A DNA stretch of 64,000 bases from CAZICM01 sp964537685 (GCA_964537685.1 CAZICM010000006.1:124001-188000), one strand, 5' to 3'; positions 7,873 to 16,898 are shown, counted from the stretch's first letter. A program made the numbers and translations. Notes: generated by a model not told the origin, from the sequence alone.

Positions 7873-9945
7873 TTAAGGATGTTGGGACTGGGCGGGGTGT
7901 TGAGCAAACACATACTCATGCTGACCATCCCGAAGCGTCAGCGTTGGCTTTGCGCCCGTGCCGGCCACAAATTCAAACCAGCCCACGATTCCAGGCGCGA
8001 TTGTGATAAAGGATATCGAGCCATCCGGGTTCTTGCGCGACGAAACTTCGCTCTTCCATTCGCCGATATCAAAAAAGGTCGCCCCGCCCGCGCGCGTCAC
8101 ATGAAGATCGCCAAGCGCCGCATTCGCATAATGCGAGGCGAGCTTCGCCGATTCCGCCGCGTCCGCGGGAATGGTCAACAGCTTTCGCTCGGCGGCTAAA
8201 TTCTCATAAAAAATCTTTCCCCTGGCCGCGATATTCGCATCCACCTCCGCCCGGCCATTAAACAATACTTCCAAAAGTTTACGGCGAAATGCTCCAGGAA
8301 CAATCCAGCCGGGCGCTCCGTTCGTTAAAATCACCGCACCTATTCCATGCTCGGGCAACCACATCATATCGCTGTAAAACCCAAGCATAGACCCGCCATG
8401 ATGCACGACGGTTGTTCGATAGGTCTTATCCACCATCAAACCCATCCCGTAGGTCTCGTCCGCGTTCATCGCCACCTGCGGCATTTGGCGGTCACCAAGC
8501 AGCTCTTTCGCGATATATGGTTTTCCATCGGGTAGTTTGCCCTCGGACAGCTCCATTTGAACATACTTGAGCATATCGTTGACCGTGCTCCATGCTCCCC
8601 CCGTCGGGCGCACGGGTATCACGGATTCATTAAATGCGGAAAGCCCCGGTGATATCTTGCCATCCGCGTCCGGTGCATGCGGAATCGCGTAGTTTCCGGT
8701 CTGCGCCTTCTTAAAATCAAGTGTGGTTGACTTCATGCCCAGCGGCTCAAAGACCAGCGTGCGCATCGCTTCATCATAGGCTTTACCCAATTCCAGCTTT
8801 GGAAAGGCAATATGCCCCCCTAAAAATCCGGCCGCCGCCGCCATGGGATTCGAATACTGAAATAATTCGCCGAATTTGCTTGTGGGCTGCATCGTCCCGA
8901 GCGTCGAAAGCACGCTGTCCGGTGTCGCTCCCTTTACCTGAAACATCCACTCATAGTCTTGGCGAGGCAATCCCGTGCATGCGCAAATCAGATGCTTTAC
9001 AAGGACGCGGCTTGTGGTATCGGCGTCTCCGAGCTTAAACGAAGGCAATAGACTCGTGGCTTGCGTCTCCCACGTCATCTTCTTTTGCTCGACAAGCTTG
9101 GCGAGCATCAGCGTCGTCAGCCCCTTGGTATTCGACGCGACAATATAGCGTGTATCGGCATCCACGGGCGCCTTCTTACCCAGCTCGCGCACGCCGAACC
9201 CACCCGCAAACACCACCTTTCCACCTTGAATCAAGCCAAACGATATCCCAGGGATCTGCAGGTCTTTCTGGGCCTTCTCGACAAAGCGCTTCAGCTCATC
9301 AATCCGCGCCTGATCCAGGGGATTGGCCGTCTTGCCGGCAAACGACTCCCGCTCTCGCCCCTTGGGCAAGAGACGGCTATAGATAAGCCCCACCTGCCCG
9401 CTCCGCTTTTCCCCCACATCCCGCGCCATATCGTAAATGGTTAGGGTCCATCGCTCATTGGCAAAGCGAGCCATCACGCCGACGCCCCGTTTCTCGTTGG
9501 GCGATGTTTGGTAGTTATAGACCCGGATACGGGTCCAGCCATCGGCATCCGAACCATCGCTTGCAATCTTAAGAGGCCAGTTTTTCCCCAAGCCATACGC
9601 TTCCCAGGCCATGGCGACGGCGGCGTCGGCGTCCTTGGCTTGAACATCGACGATGGCAATGCGCGAGCCACCTTCGGGGGCTTCCAGAATGGTTGCGGGT
9701 CCCTTGACGCTGATGCTCCATCCTGCGGGTGCCAAGAAGGTATTGCCCGCGGCGGTGGTTTTGGGTGTATCGGCGCTCAGCTTCTCGGCGGTGGGCGCGG
9801 GAGTTGGCGCGCTTGGCTGAGACGTACCCGCGGCCGATGCTTGAAGCGGCGCGGACGGCAAGGGTTGCGGGGCTGCGCTTGGCGGCGGAGGTTCCGACGA
9901 ACAGGCGAGGAATGCAAACGCGGAGACAATGAGTATGGTACGCAT
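7873..9945 (-). CDS. Serine beta-lactamase-family hydrolase lipoprotein
   Basis: A 690-residue lipoprotein from the ATG at 9945, with signal peptide and lipobox FLACS (Cys15), then a Pro/Ala linker. Residues of about 75-190 form a beta domain (FLAPAGWSISVKG). The central class C/beta-lactamase domain shows SNTK near residue 271 (SxxK), YSN near 363 and HGGSMLGF near 516, which replaces the KTG box. The C-terminal region resembles the beta-barrel extension found on many esterases of this family. It probably acts on peptides or esters in the periplasm, not on antibiotics specifically. It lies 11 bp downstream of a small SnoaL-like gene and is probably co-transcribed with it. Confidence 0.85.
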   Translation of the reverse strand: MRTILIVSAFAFLACSSEPPPPSAAPQPLPSAPLQASAAGTSQPSAPTPAPTAEKLSADTPKTTAAGNTFLAPAGWSISVKGPATILEAPEGGSRIAIVDVQAKDADAAVAMAWEAYGLGKNWPLKIASDGSDADGWTRIRVYNYQTSPNEKRGVGVMARFANERWTLTIYDMARDVGEKRSGQVGLIYSRLLPKGRERESFAGKTANPLDQARIDELKRFVEKAQKDLQIPGISFGLIQGGKVVFAGGFGVRELGKKAPVDADTRYIVASNTKGLTTLMLAKLVEQKKMTWETQATSLLPSFKLGDADTTSRVLVKHLICACTGLPRQDYEWMFQVKGATPDSVLSTLGTMQPTSKFGELFQYSNPMAAAAGFLGGHIAFPKLELGKAYDEAMRTLVFEPLGMKSTTLDFKKAQTGNYAIPHAPDADGKISPGLSAFNESVIPVRPTGGAWSTVNDMLKYVQMELSEGKLPDGKPYIAKELLGDRQMPQVAMNADETYGMGLMVDKTYRTTVVHHGGSMLGFYSDMMWLPEHGIGAVILTNGAPGWIVPGAFRRKLLEVLFNGRAEVDANIAARGKIFYENLAAERKLLTIPADAAESAKLASHYANAALGDLHVTRAGGATFFDIGEWKSEVSSRKNPDGSISFITIAPGIVGWFEFVAGTGAKPTLTLRDGQHEYVFAQHPAQSQHP

Positions 9946-9956
9946 GGGTTTGTATC

Positions 9957-10343
9957 CTAAAGTTTTGGGTGGACAGGAGCAAGAAGATTGGCATCGCGGG
10001 TTAACAACCACTGACCTGCCACGCGCCGAAAGACAGAGAGCGTATAGCCTGCCCGTTCCATGGATTGCGCGGCACCTCTGGGCGTGATTGAGACCGAAAG
10101 TTTAGTCCAGGCGAAAGCGAGGTCGCCTGAGATCTGCACTTCTAAGACCACATCATCGGTCATTAGACCTAAAACCGCATCGACATCTCCGGCTTTGGTT
10201 GCCGCCTGCCACGTAGCGATGACGTGGTGGATCTGCTCTTCATCGGAGTGCACGTTTGAACTCACTTTCTGGGCCAGGGCGCTGCAGGTTTCATCTGCTG
10301 CGGCCGCTGCCGTCAAGACAGCGAGGATGGGCAATGGCCGCAT
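9957..10343 (-). CDS. SnoaL/DUF4440-like protein, internally shortened
   Basis: About 128 residues from the ATG at 10343; an upstream in-frame start at 10391 is possible. The N-terminus may be a signal peptide (MRPLPILAVLTAAAAA). The remainder matches the two ends of the SgcJ/EcaC-type SnoaL-like fold: IHHVIATWQAATKAGDVDAV at the start, and YTLSVFRRVAGQWLLTRDAN at the end. Between MTDDVV and the QISGDLAFAWTKLSV strand the family usually has several dozen more residues (PGQPP-type loop and helix). Here they are missing without a frameshift, so the protein may be non-functional or refolded. It is upstream of the beta-lactamase-like gene with an 11 bp gap. Confidence 0.6.
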   Translation of the reverse strand: MRPLPILAVLTAAAAADETCSALAQKVSSNVHSDEEQIHHVIATWQAATKAGDVDAVLGLMTDDVVLEVQISGDLAFAWTKLSVSITPRGAAQSMERAGYTLSVFRRVAGQWLLTRDANLLAPVHPKL

Positions 10344-10490
10344 AGTGCCGATGGCAAAGCCAAGCACAACCGGGATTTGCCCGCGTGTCAATAGGGTAAT
10401 GGCGGCCTTGGACGCGGATGATCCACCGGACGCGCTATCTGTTCCTCCTGCGCCCCGAGGCTCGAAAAAGGCTGGGAATTGGCCGAAAAG

Positions 10491-10548
10491 AGCCTAGGGT
10501 AGGTTGCCAGAGGATTCGCTCCATATTCGATTGAACCTGGGGTAGGCT
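10491..10548 (+). repeat. Imperfect direct repeat, copy 1
   Basis: A 58 bp unit that begins AGCCTAGGGTAGG and contains ATATTCGATTGAACCTG near its right end. About three quarters of positions match the copy at 10708-10765. Confidence 0.7.
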
Positions 10549-10614
10549 GCCCTGGGTCTTGCCTTTAATGAAGATAAACCCCGACCAGGTTACGATAGGC
10601 ATGGTATCCAAGCT

Positions 10615-10639
10615 GATTGGAACCTCACCTAGGTTAGCC
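10615..10639 (+). repeat. Degenerate partial repeat
   Basis: GATTGGAACCTCACCTAGG followed by TTAGCC resembles the right half of the 58 bp unit (GATTGAACCTGGGGTAGG then CTGCC), with small indels. Confidence 0.4.
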
Positions 10640-10707
10640 ATGCGGATAGCCGATTCGATCTTGCAACCACATATAGGTCCAAGAAGCTGAAAGGGAATGC
10701 ATTGGGG

Positions 10708-10765
10708 AGCCTAGGGTAGGCTGCTTTAGGATTCGGACGATATTCGATTGAACCTGAGGTCGGCT
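10708..10765 (+). repeat. Imperfect direct repeat, copy 2
   Basis: Second copy of the 58 bp unit: AGCCTAGGGTAGGCTGC at the left and ATATTCGATTGAACCTG at the right. It starts 217 bp after copy 1. A further GGGGTAGGCTGCC lies at about 10874-10887, just after the TIR gene's stop. Confidence 0.7.
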
Positions 10766-10887
10766 CGCAAACTGAATGCGATGAGCGAGGAGGCACCCTG
10801 AGGGTGGCTGAGGGAAGGATGGGATGAAAGGAGGAGGCGCCTGGTGGAGGTTAGAGGAGCTAAACGGGGAATGGAGGGGTAGGCTGC

Positions 10888-13341
10888 CTAAGGCTGGGGT
10901 GGATCGAGAGGAGCAATACACGCTTCGATATGGGGATGAAAGGCGCTCTTCGATTTATCAGCCAATACTTGGGCCAGCAACGCGCGTGTCTTGCGCTGAT
11001 TGGCGGCCAGCTCAAGCAGACTGGTCCATGCCCGTTCCGGCGTTCCCGCCCCATCCCAATAGGCCAAATCAATTCCGGCCCTGTTTGCGATCATCTCGGT
11101 CTGGCCATTCTTCAAATAGGCCCGCACCAGCCAATCCTTGAGTTCGACCGCATGAGGATGCCACCATGGATAGGCGGGCTGATCCAAAAAGTGTTCGGGA
11201 TAGAGTTGTTCCTGGTGGATAGGCATTCCAGGTATTGGTTTTACTGGTTTGCGGGGTACAATGATTTGAGGTTCGTCATCGATCCACTCCAAAATCAGAC
11301 CGGCGCGATGACCGTCCGCTCTCCAGTTCATGGTGCGAAGGTAATAGAGCACGACGGGATCAAGGATGGATAAACGGCCTTTTGCAAAGAGCACCATGCC
11401 GGGTAGTTCTGAATCGCTATCGATAAGGGAGGCGAGAGCTCCATTCTCCGCCCATTCAAAGGCTGGGCCTAATAGGGGATGACGCTTGCGTGTATCCACA
11501 AGCCCAGCCGTTCCGTCCAGCGAGTTACCGGCTTTATAAAGAAGAGCAAAGCAGGCCCCAGGCGTTTCGGTATCGCGATCGGCGCGGATAAAGCGGTGAA
11601 TCGCATCTTCAAACGGGGGAGAAATTTCGCAAATGACATCCTCTTGCACCGCTTCGGGGGTGTTTGGAATGGTTGTCCAGCGCTCGGGCACTTCATCCAT
11701 CACCCTTGCCGCGCAACGGTAGGCGATCACTTGAGCCAAATAAAAGCTTCCCATAGCTTGGCGGGCGATTTCCGAGCGGTGAGCAAAGGAAATCCCGGCC
11801 GCTTTTTCGGCTCGCTCCAACAGCGCGAGGATATTTGCCTCGGGTTGGCGATCGAGGGATATTGCGTCAAAACGTCCGGCCAAATCCTTTCTTGCCGAGA
11901 GCAGGAGACGGCTGAGCGAGCGCAGCCCAATCAGCGTTAGTTTTGCATTGGGTTCGTCCATCTCGGCGAGGGAGCGCATTAAGCCTGCGACGTTATCGAG
12001 ATCGTTCCGGGAAAGGCGATGGGCCTCGTCGATGACCAAGTGGCCGGAAAAACGGCGTGTGTCTAGGATTTCCCGGAGCCTTGCCATGTCGGCGGGCACG
12101 GTGGGATCGAGAAATGAGCTTTCCCCTGCCGTCTTGCCCTTTTGCTGTAGATCCTTGAGGAGCTCGAGAACCACGGTTGTCTTGCCGATTTTGCTGGGGC
12201 CTTCGATAACAAGTCCCCGGCCCATATTTCGCAATTCGCGGCTGATTTTGGATGACCCCTCGGGCTCGATATAATTCCATTTAGGGGGGCCATTGCGGCG
12301 GAGGATAAGGTGGATGGGTGTGCCAGGTTTTGCTTCTGGGGAAGGTTGTGGAGGGGCGGATGGCGATGAGGTGGCGGCGGCTGGAGTGGGTAAGGTAGCA
12401 TTGGGGCGAAACGGCGTTTGGGGAAGTATTGGGATGTGAGGTTGGGCCTTTTGCTGGCGGATGTCATCAATCACAGCGCTGAGCTCGTGAACAATCTCTG
12501 CGATGGCTTCGTCAGGATTGTCATAAAGTGAGATAGGTCGTCTATGTTTAGGTAATATTCGCGTTGTGTGAAACTGGGTTTCAATCCCTATGAATGGACG
12601 CGCAAGGATAGCTATGACTTGAAGTCCTTCGGGTTTTCTATGCCCTAGGGTAAACTCTAGGCGCTGATAAGCTTCATCGTCTGCCAAGTAAGAGGCGCTC
12701 AATAAGGGCAAAAATAAATGCACTATGTTGAGCTGATATGTAATGTGTTCTTCAATATGTCCACCTGGGGGGACTTCTGACGGATCCCAAAGCGTCACCT
12801 TTCCCACTTTAATCAGTGGACTAAGATCCCGGCGTAGCATTCTTGCAAATGGTTCATCCTTCATTTTATAGTCCAGGAGTATCCGTATGGGATCACCGTC
12901 CATTGGCAGGGTCAGTTGATGCAGTCCAAACCTTGGTTTTTGCTGTTCAGGCGATGCCGGGGATTGAAGGCTATTTCGAAAGCCTTCCCCGTTGAGCTCA
13001 GTTAGCGCGTTTTGTGGCGATGACGATGCTGACTTCTCGCGCAGTTTGTTCTGCAGTTCCTGAAGCGTCCGGCGAAAGATTTCGTTACCGGGATCATGGG
13101 CTGTGAGAAGTAGGGCGTTATGCAGCCAGGTTTCGAGCGGATGGTCGTAACCATCTTGCACGGGTATGCGACTGAGGTAGTCGAGATCAATCCAGAACTG
13201 TTCTTTGGGAGAACCCATGACAGGAATACTTGCGACGAAAGCCCGATCGATGCCCGCGAGGAGAGCAACACGACTGTCCGCCAAGCCTATTTCGATGGCG
13301 GCGTGATGAGTTTCAAGTATTTGAGCGCGTGATAATCCCAC
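10888..13341 (-). CDS. TIR-AAA ATPase with effector-associated-like end domains
   Basis: An 817-residue cytoplasmic protein from a GTG start at 13341 with an AAGAGG ribosome-binding site 7 nt upstream. Residues 1-100 form a helical domain (QFWIDLDYLSRIPVQDG, PLETWLHNALLL) like the effector-associated domains of bacterial conflict proteins. Residues 151-295 form a TIR domain: a first strand IRILLDYKMKDEPF, VTLWDPSEVPPGGHIEEHI, then LFLPLLSASYLADDEAYQRL with Glu229 in the likely catalytic position. After a Pro-rich linker comes an AAA ATPase with Walker A GPSKIGKTT (381-389) and Walker B LVIDEAH (435-441). The C-terminal 90 residues (VELKDWLVRAYLKNGQTEMI) resemble an EAD1-type adaptor. TIR domains of this kind usually cleave NAD+ or make signalling nucleotides, so a self-contained anti-phage or self-killing switch is likely. 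Confidence 0.85.
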   Translation of the reverse strand: MGLSRAQILETHHAAIEIGLADSRVALLAGIDRAFVASIPVMGSPKEQFWIDLDYLSRIPVQDGYDHPLETWLHNALLLTAHDPGNEIFRRTLQELQNKLREKSASSSPQNALTELNGEGFRNSLQSPASPEQQKPRFGLHQLTLPMDGDPIRILLDYKMKDEPFARMLRRDLSPLIKVGKVTLWDPSEVPPGGHIEEHITYQLNIVHLFLPLLSASYLADDEAYQRLEFTLGHRKPEGLQVIAILARPFIGIETQFHTTRILPKHRRPISLYDNPDEAIAEIVHELSAVIDDIRQQKAQPHIPILPQTPFRPNATLPTPAAATSSPSAPPQPSPEAKPGTPIHLILRRNGPPKWNYIEPEGSSKISRELRNMGRGLVIEGPSKIGKTTVVLELLKDLQQKGKTAGESSFLDPTVPADMARLREILDTRRFSGHLVIDEAHRLSRNDLDNVAGLMRSLAEMDEPNAKLTLIGLRSLSRLLLSARKDLAGRFDAISLDRQPEANILALLERAEKAAGISFAHRSEIARQAMGSFYLAQVIAYRCAARVMDEVPERWTTIPNTPEAVQEDVICEISPPFEDAIHRFIRADRDTETPGACFALLYKAGNSLDGTAGLVDTRKRHPLLGPAFEWAENGALASLIDSDSELPGMVLFAKGRLSILDPVVLYYLRTMNWRADGHRAGLILEWIDDEPQIIVPRKPVKPIPGMPIHQEQLYPEHFLDQPAYPWWHPHAVELKDWLVRAYLKNGQTEMIANRAGIDLAYWDGAGTPERAWTSLLELAANQRKTRALLAQVLADKSKSAFHPHIEACIAPLDPPQP

Positions 13342-13361
13342 AATCCAACCTCTTGACCCTT

Positions 13362-13391
13362 ATGCTATGGCTTCCCGATTCAATATTTCAA
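13362..13391 (-). promoter_or_regulatory. Promoter of the TIR-AAA gene
   Basis: On the minus strand TTGAAA (13386-13391) and TAGCAT (13362-13367) are 18 bp apart and lie about 20 bp upstream of the GTG start at 13341, leaving a leader of roughly 15 nt with the AAGAGG site. Confidence 0.45.
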
Positions 13392-13481
13392 CAAAAAATG
13401 GAGTGCCCTTCATCGACCACAACCCCCAGAACCCCCTTGCCCACCCAGTCACCTCTTCGATAGACTCGGCACATCGAAAGG

Positions 13482-14278
13482 ATGGACCGGCAGGGCATGC
13501 GAACATGGAAAGATCAAGTGTTCAAAGGCATGATGGAAACGCTTCTCTGGAAAGCGGGTGATGTGAGCATCCAGCACGAAATTGCCTCGGCCGATGCTCA
13601 ATGGGCGGATGTCTGGTTTGAGCCATCGGCCCAGGGAAAAGCCGAATTGCCACGCTTGGGTTGGCTGGGAACGATATGCGATGCAGCCTGCATCTTTGAA
13701 TCGTTTTCCGTTGCGCCCAGCGAAAGCGATGTGAGGGGCTGTTTAAGGAAACTGTTCACGAAACAGCATCGGCGAGAACAGGAAGCGGCAAAGAACGCAC
13801 AAGCCATCCCGCCCCTGCCCAGGCTTTGGCTTGTATCCATGCGATTGGGCAGGGCACAGCAAAAATGCTCCGCTTGATGGCTGTGGGAACACATGTGTTC
13901 CGCGAGGCGATGGCCGAGGCCATGGCTTTACCCGACAATGCAATAGAAAAAAAGATGGCTATCGAGATTTTTGTTGCGCGCTGGAAGGTCATTGCCTATG
14001 ATCCGGCGCGCGACCCCGAGGAAATGGAGTGGACAATGACCTATCATGAGATCTATGAGCAATGGAAACAGGAGCAGCAGCATGAAGGCGAGCGTCTAGG
14101 CCGCCTCAAGGGCATTCAGACATCCATCCTCGAAATCTATAGGGCTCGCTTTCAAAAGGTTCCCAATGAGATTGAGGCTGCTGTCATGCGCGAGGTGGAT
14201 GCCGATAAATTGACGTCATGGTGCAATCTCTTCGTGACAGGTTCGGCCGGGCAGATTGCCAAGGGCGTGGGTGTATAG
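13482..14278 (+). pseudogene. Rpn/PD-(D/E)XK-type transposase-like protein, decayed
   Basis: Two overlapping frames carry the two halves of one protein. The first (from 13482) encodes WKDQVFKGMMETLLWKAGDV through PRLWLVSMRLG. The second frame resumes with KMLRLMAVGTHVFREAMAEA and continues to a stop at 14278, including the typical end EIYEQWKQEQQHEGERLGRL. The frame switch is near 13850. The middle portion, which in intact family members links the LWLLS and LLLRLMG motifs through roughly 45-50 residues, is missing. The gene has therefore suffered a deletion that also shifted the frame. Members of this family are multicopy proteins with a nuclease-like fold in myxobacteria. Probably non-functional. 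Confidence 0.7.
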
Positions 14279-14299
14279 GCTTGTGCTCGTCCGCGCCGC

Positions 14300-15862
14300 T
14301 CATCCCCGCCTCACAAGCTCACTCGCCCCCCCATACGTCCAATCGCTCGCTCCGCCCCACAATTGCTCGCTCGCTCCCCCATATGCCACCGCCCCCTGCT
14401 TCTGCACATAACTAAAAAACCTCATCCGCCCCCGCGCCCCTTCGCCTACCCGCTCTGTCGCGACCATCGCAGGCCCTTCTGGTGTAGAAATAGACGCGGA
14501 TACCGGCACTCCCCCGCTTCGCCGCTCCCCTCCTTCACCCATGCCCCCTCCCACTCGCGCCGCTCCCGCTTCAATCCTTCGTTCCCCGCCTCGCACCCAG
14601 CTCGGCCCCCCCACTCGCCCTTCTCCAGGACCAGGTTCATGATAGGGTGTAAACGATGCTACCGCTTTGCCAGGTGTCCGATCGACATGATCCGGCAAAA
14701 CAACCCCAGCCGGCGAATAGGTTCCCGTTCTCGTCCCCATGGCTTGGCTCTCTTCCACCCGAGGCAAAGCCAGCTCTTGTCCGATGGCAAAAGGTTCAAA
14801 TTGCCCCTTCGCGATATATCCCACCGTTACCCTGATATCCGAGCCGGGGAGCATATCCCTCAGAAAACCATCGCCAAAGAGTTCTTCCACAGGAACGTCC
14901 CGCGTCGTGTGAACTGGACCATCCCAGGTGGGCGTAATCGATACACAGCGCAAAATCAACGAGCCATCTTCATGGCGCGCCTTGGCCTTCGCGAGGGTCT
15001 CCGCTCTCACTTCCCAATAGACATAGATGGTCCGGGGATCGACCGGTATCGCAACCACTTCGTTGATGTCCGCCGGTTCTTCCAGTTCCAGGGGAGCCGC
15101 TTGGGGTAAAGGCTCTGTTGCTGTTGCTGTTTCTGTTTCCGTGCTTGGAGCCGCCGCTGCTGCTTCTTCCACAGGGGCTGCCACCGCCGCTTCTTCTTCG
15201 AGGGCTATGGCAGGGGCCGCCTCCCCGGGTTCCGCCGCAGGGATTTCGCTTGTATTGGTTTCAAATTCCCTTGTATTGGCAGGCGGCGCTGCTTCTTCCG
15301 GTTCTGGAGGCGCCGGATCTTCCAATACGGTTGTATTGGCGGACTCCCCGGGCTCGGCCGCATCGGCGGCGGGTTCTATATCCGTCACCCTCGAAGGCTT
15401 CGGCTTGCTCCGCTGCGTCTGCTCCACATAGCGGGCTCTCAATGCCTTCGCCTCCTTGTGATCGGGTTCCCGCGCGAGCACCTCGTCGAGCACCGCAATC
15501 GCGCGATCCAAATGTCCCTGAGCTGCATAAATTTCCGCGAGCGTCACCGTGGCAAGAGGCGGCGGCGGATTCGGCCAATCTTTATTCATAGGCGCCTGTG
15601 TGCGTATCGCCCGTGCGGCTTCGGGCAAATGAAGTCCTTTTTCGACAACGCGAGCCAATAAATCGCGCGCCTTGCCAAGCCATCCCCGCTCTCTTCCACG
15701 GCGGCCCGGATGGGCTTCCGTGCGCGAGATAATCTCGTCGATCAGCTCGGGCGCCGTGAGCACGCGGGGCCTCGGTATTCCAAGGCGTTCGGCGTGCGCA
15801 ACCAGCTCTTCCCGGGATAGCTTCTCAAGCTCGTGCCGCTGCATGCGGCGCGACCCTACCAT
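14300..15862 (-). CDS. DUF4912 protein with Rho-N-like and TPR segments
   Basis: About 520 residues from the ATG at 15862. The longer reading from 16069 overlaps ribF and is unlikely; an ATG at 15844 is another choice. Residues 5-45 form a SAP/Rho-N-like helix pair (HELEKLSREELVAHAERLG). A single TPR-like pair follows (VTLAEIYAAQGHLDRAIAVL), then a long Ala/Glu/Pro-rich acidic linker. The DUF4912 domain comes next (VVAIPVDPRTIYVYWEV, LPGSDIRVTVGYIA). The tail has repeats YGGASE, WGGASD and YGGASE. DUF4912 proteins have no established function; the domain order suggests binding of nucleic acid or protein. It is transcribed with ribF, 10 bp downstream. Confidence 0.8.
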   Translation of the reverse strand: MVGSRRMQRHELEKLSREELVAHAERLGIPRPRVLTAPELIDEIISRTEAHPGRRGRERGWLGKARDLLARVVEKGLHLPEAARAIRTQAPMNKDWPNPPPPLATVTLAEIYAAQGHLDRAIAVLDEVLAREPDHKEAKALRARYVEQTQRSKPKPSRVTDIEPAADAAEPGESANTTVLEDPAPPEPEEAAPPANTREFETNTSEIPAAEPGEAAPAIALEEEAAVAAPVEEAAAAAPSTETETATATEPLPQAAPLELEEPADINEVVAIPVDPRTIYVYWEVRAETLAKAKARHEDGSLILRCVSITPTWDGPVHTTRDVPVEELFGDGFLRDMLPGSDIRVTVGYIAKGQFEPFAIGQELALPRVEESQAMGTRTGTYSPAGVVLPDHVDRTPGKAVASFTPYHEPGPGEGRVGGPSWVRGGERRIEAGAARVGGGMGEGGERRSGGVPVSASISTPEGPAMVATERVGEGARGRMRFFSYVQKQGAVAYGGASEQLWGGASDWTYGGASELVRRG

Positions 15863-15872
15863 ATCAAGGGCG

Positions 15873-16898
15873 TTATCCCCATGCGGATCGATCCGCTGGT
15901 ATCGCGAAGGGTTTGAGTTGTTCGCGGGCTTGTTCCGCGTCCCTTTGGATTTGGGCTTTGAGTTCGCTGAAGCTGGGGAATTTTTTTTCTTCGCGAAGCC
16001 TGTGAATGATGTGTACGCGCAGCTCGGCGCCGTAAAAATCGCCCTGGGTGTCAAACAGGTGAACTTCAACCGTTGGTTTGGGTTCGCTTTCGCCGAGCGT
16101 GGGTCTTAAGCCGATATTGGCGACGCCTTGAGCGAGCGCTTGGAAGCGGGGATGGCCGTTGTTTGGATGCCCGCGATCGACGAGCACCGAATACACGCCA
16201 AAGGCGGGAAGCGCTTCGGGGACACGGCCTAGGTTGCAGGTGGGAAAGCCGATGGTGCGGCCCCGCTGATGTCCCAAAATGACTTCGCCCGAGAGCATAT
16301 GAGGGCGGCCTAATATGCGCGCGGCCTCTTCAGCTTGGCCGCTCAAGATCGCTTCGCGCGCGCGGCTGGACGACCAGGGGCCGGCTGGGTCGCCCACCAT
16401 GGGATGAGAGCGGGTCTCAAAGCCATACCGAAGGCCGAGTTCGCTCAGGGTGCCAAAGTTGCCCGCGCGGTTTTTGCCAAAACAAAAATTGCTGCCGACG
16501 ATCACGACGCGGCTATTGAGACGCTGGGCGAGGATGTCTCTTGCAAACATCTCGGGCGTCTGTTCGGCCCAGGCTAAATCGAAGGTTTCGACATGCACAA
16601 AAGCGCTGGGCGCTGTCTTGACGATGAGTTCGCATTTGCGGGAGAGGGCTGTCAGCGCGGGCACGTCGATATTGCGCAGCACCTTCGCCGGATGAGGATG
16701 GAAGGTGAGAATAAGAAGCGACAGGCCGCGCTCATCGGCAAAGCGCATCGCATCGGTGAGCATGGCCTGATGGCCAAGATGCACACCGTCGAAGTTGCCA
16801 ATCACCGTTAGCCTTCCGGTGGGAGCGCTGGGGAGGATGGTCACGGGATTCTCGTACTCAAACCCGGGCCGGAGGAAAAGATTGACGTGGTGCGGCAC
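15873..16898 (-). CDS. ribF: Bifunctional riboflavin kinase/FAD synthetase
   Basis: Converts riboflavin to FMN and then FAD. The N-terminal adenylyltransferase domain shows GNFDGVHLGHQ and the strand LLILTFHPHPAKV. The C-terminal kinase domain shows GHQRGRTIGFPTCNL (GxPTxN region) and VEVHLFDTQGDFYG. The start is uncertain. The frame stays open to a TTG/ATG cluster at 16970-16982, but that overlaps the divergent prs start. GTG codons at 16898 and 16844 avoid it; 16898 is used here, which leaves 52 bp between the two genes, while 16844 would give a length before GNFDG closer to the family norm. The DUF4912 gene follows 10 bp downstream. Confidence 0.9.
   Translation of the reverse strand: MPHHVNLFLRPGFEYENPVTILPSAPTGRLTVIGNFDGVHLGHQAMLTDAMRFADERGLSLLILTFHPHPAKVLRNIDVPALTALSRKCELIVKTAPSAFVHVETFDLAWAEQTPEMFARDILAQRLNSRVVIVGSNFCFGKNRAGNFGTLSELGLRYGFETRSHPMVGDPAGPWSSSRAREAILSGQAEEAARILGRPHMLSGEVILGHQRGRTIGFPTCNLGRVPEALPAFGVYSVLVDRGHPNNGHPRFQALAQGVANIGLRPTLGESEPKPTVEVHLFDTQGDFYGAELRVHIIHRLREEKKFPSFSELKAQIQRDAEQAREQLKPFAIPADRSAWG

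Larger units (their letters stand above)
10344..10887. other. Gene-poor interval holding imperfect repeats
   Basis: This 544 bp stretch between two leftward genes has no convincing coding frame. The short open frames in it share PQVQSN and QPTLGS only because they read the same DNA repeat. Its content is the set of direct repeats listed separately. Confidence 0.6.

Noticed and set aside
10435..10921. Two small leftward open frames that share similar peptides
   Set aside because: The similarity comes from the DNA repeats underneath. Neither has a ribosome-binding site or coding character.
14363..15431. Long rightward open frames inside the DUF4912 gene
   Set aside because: They are shadows of the Ala/Glu/Pro-rich linker on the other strand, which leaves few stop codons.
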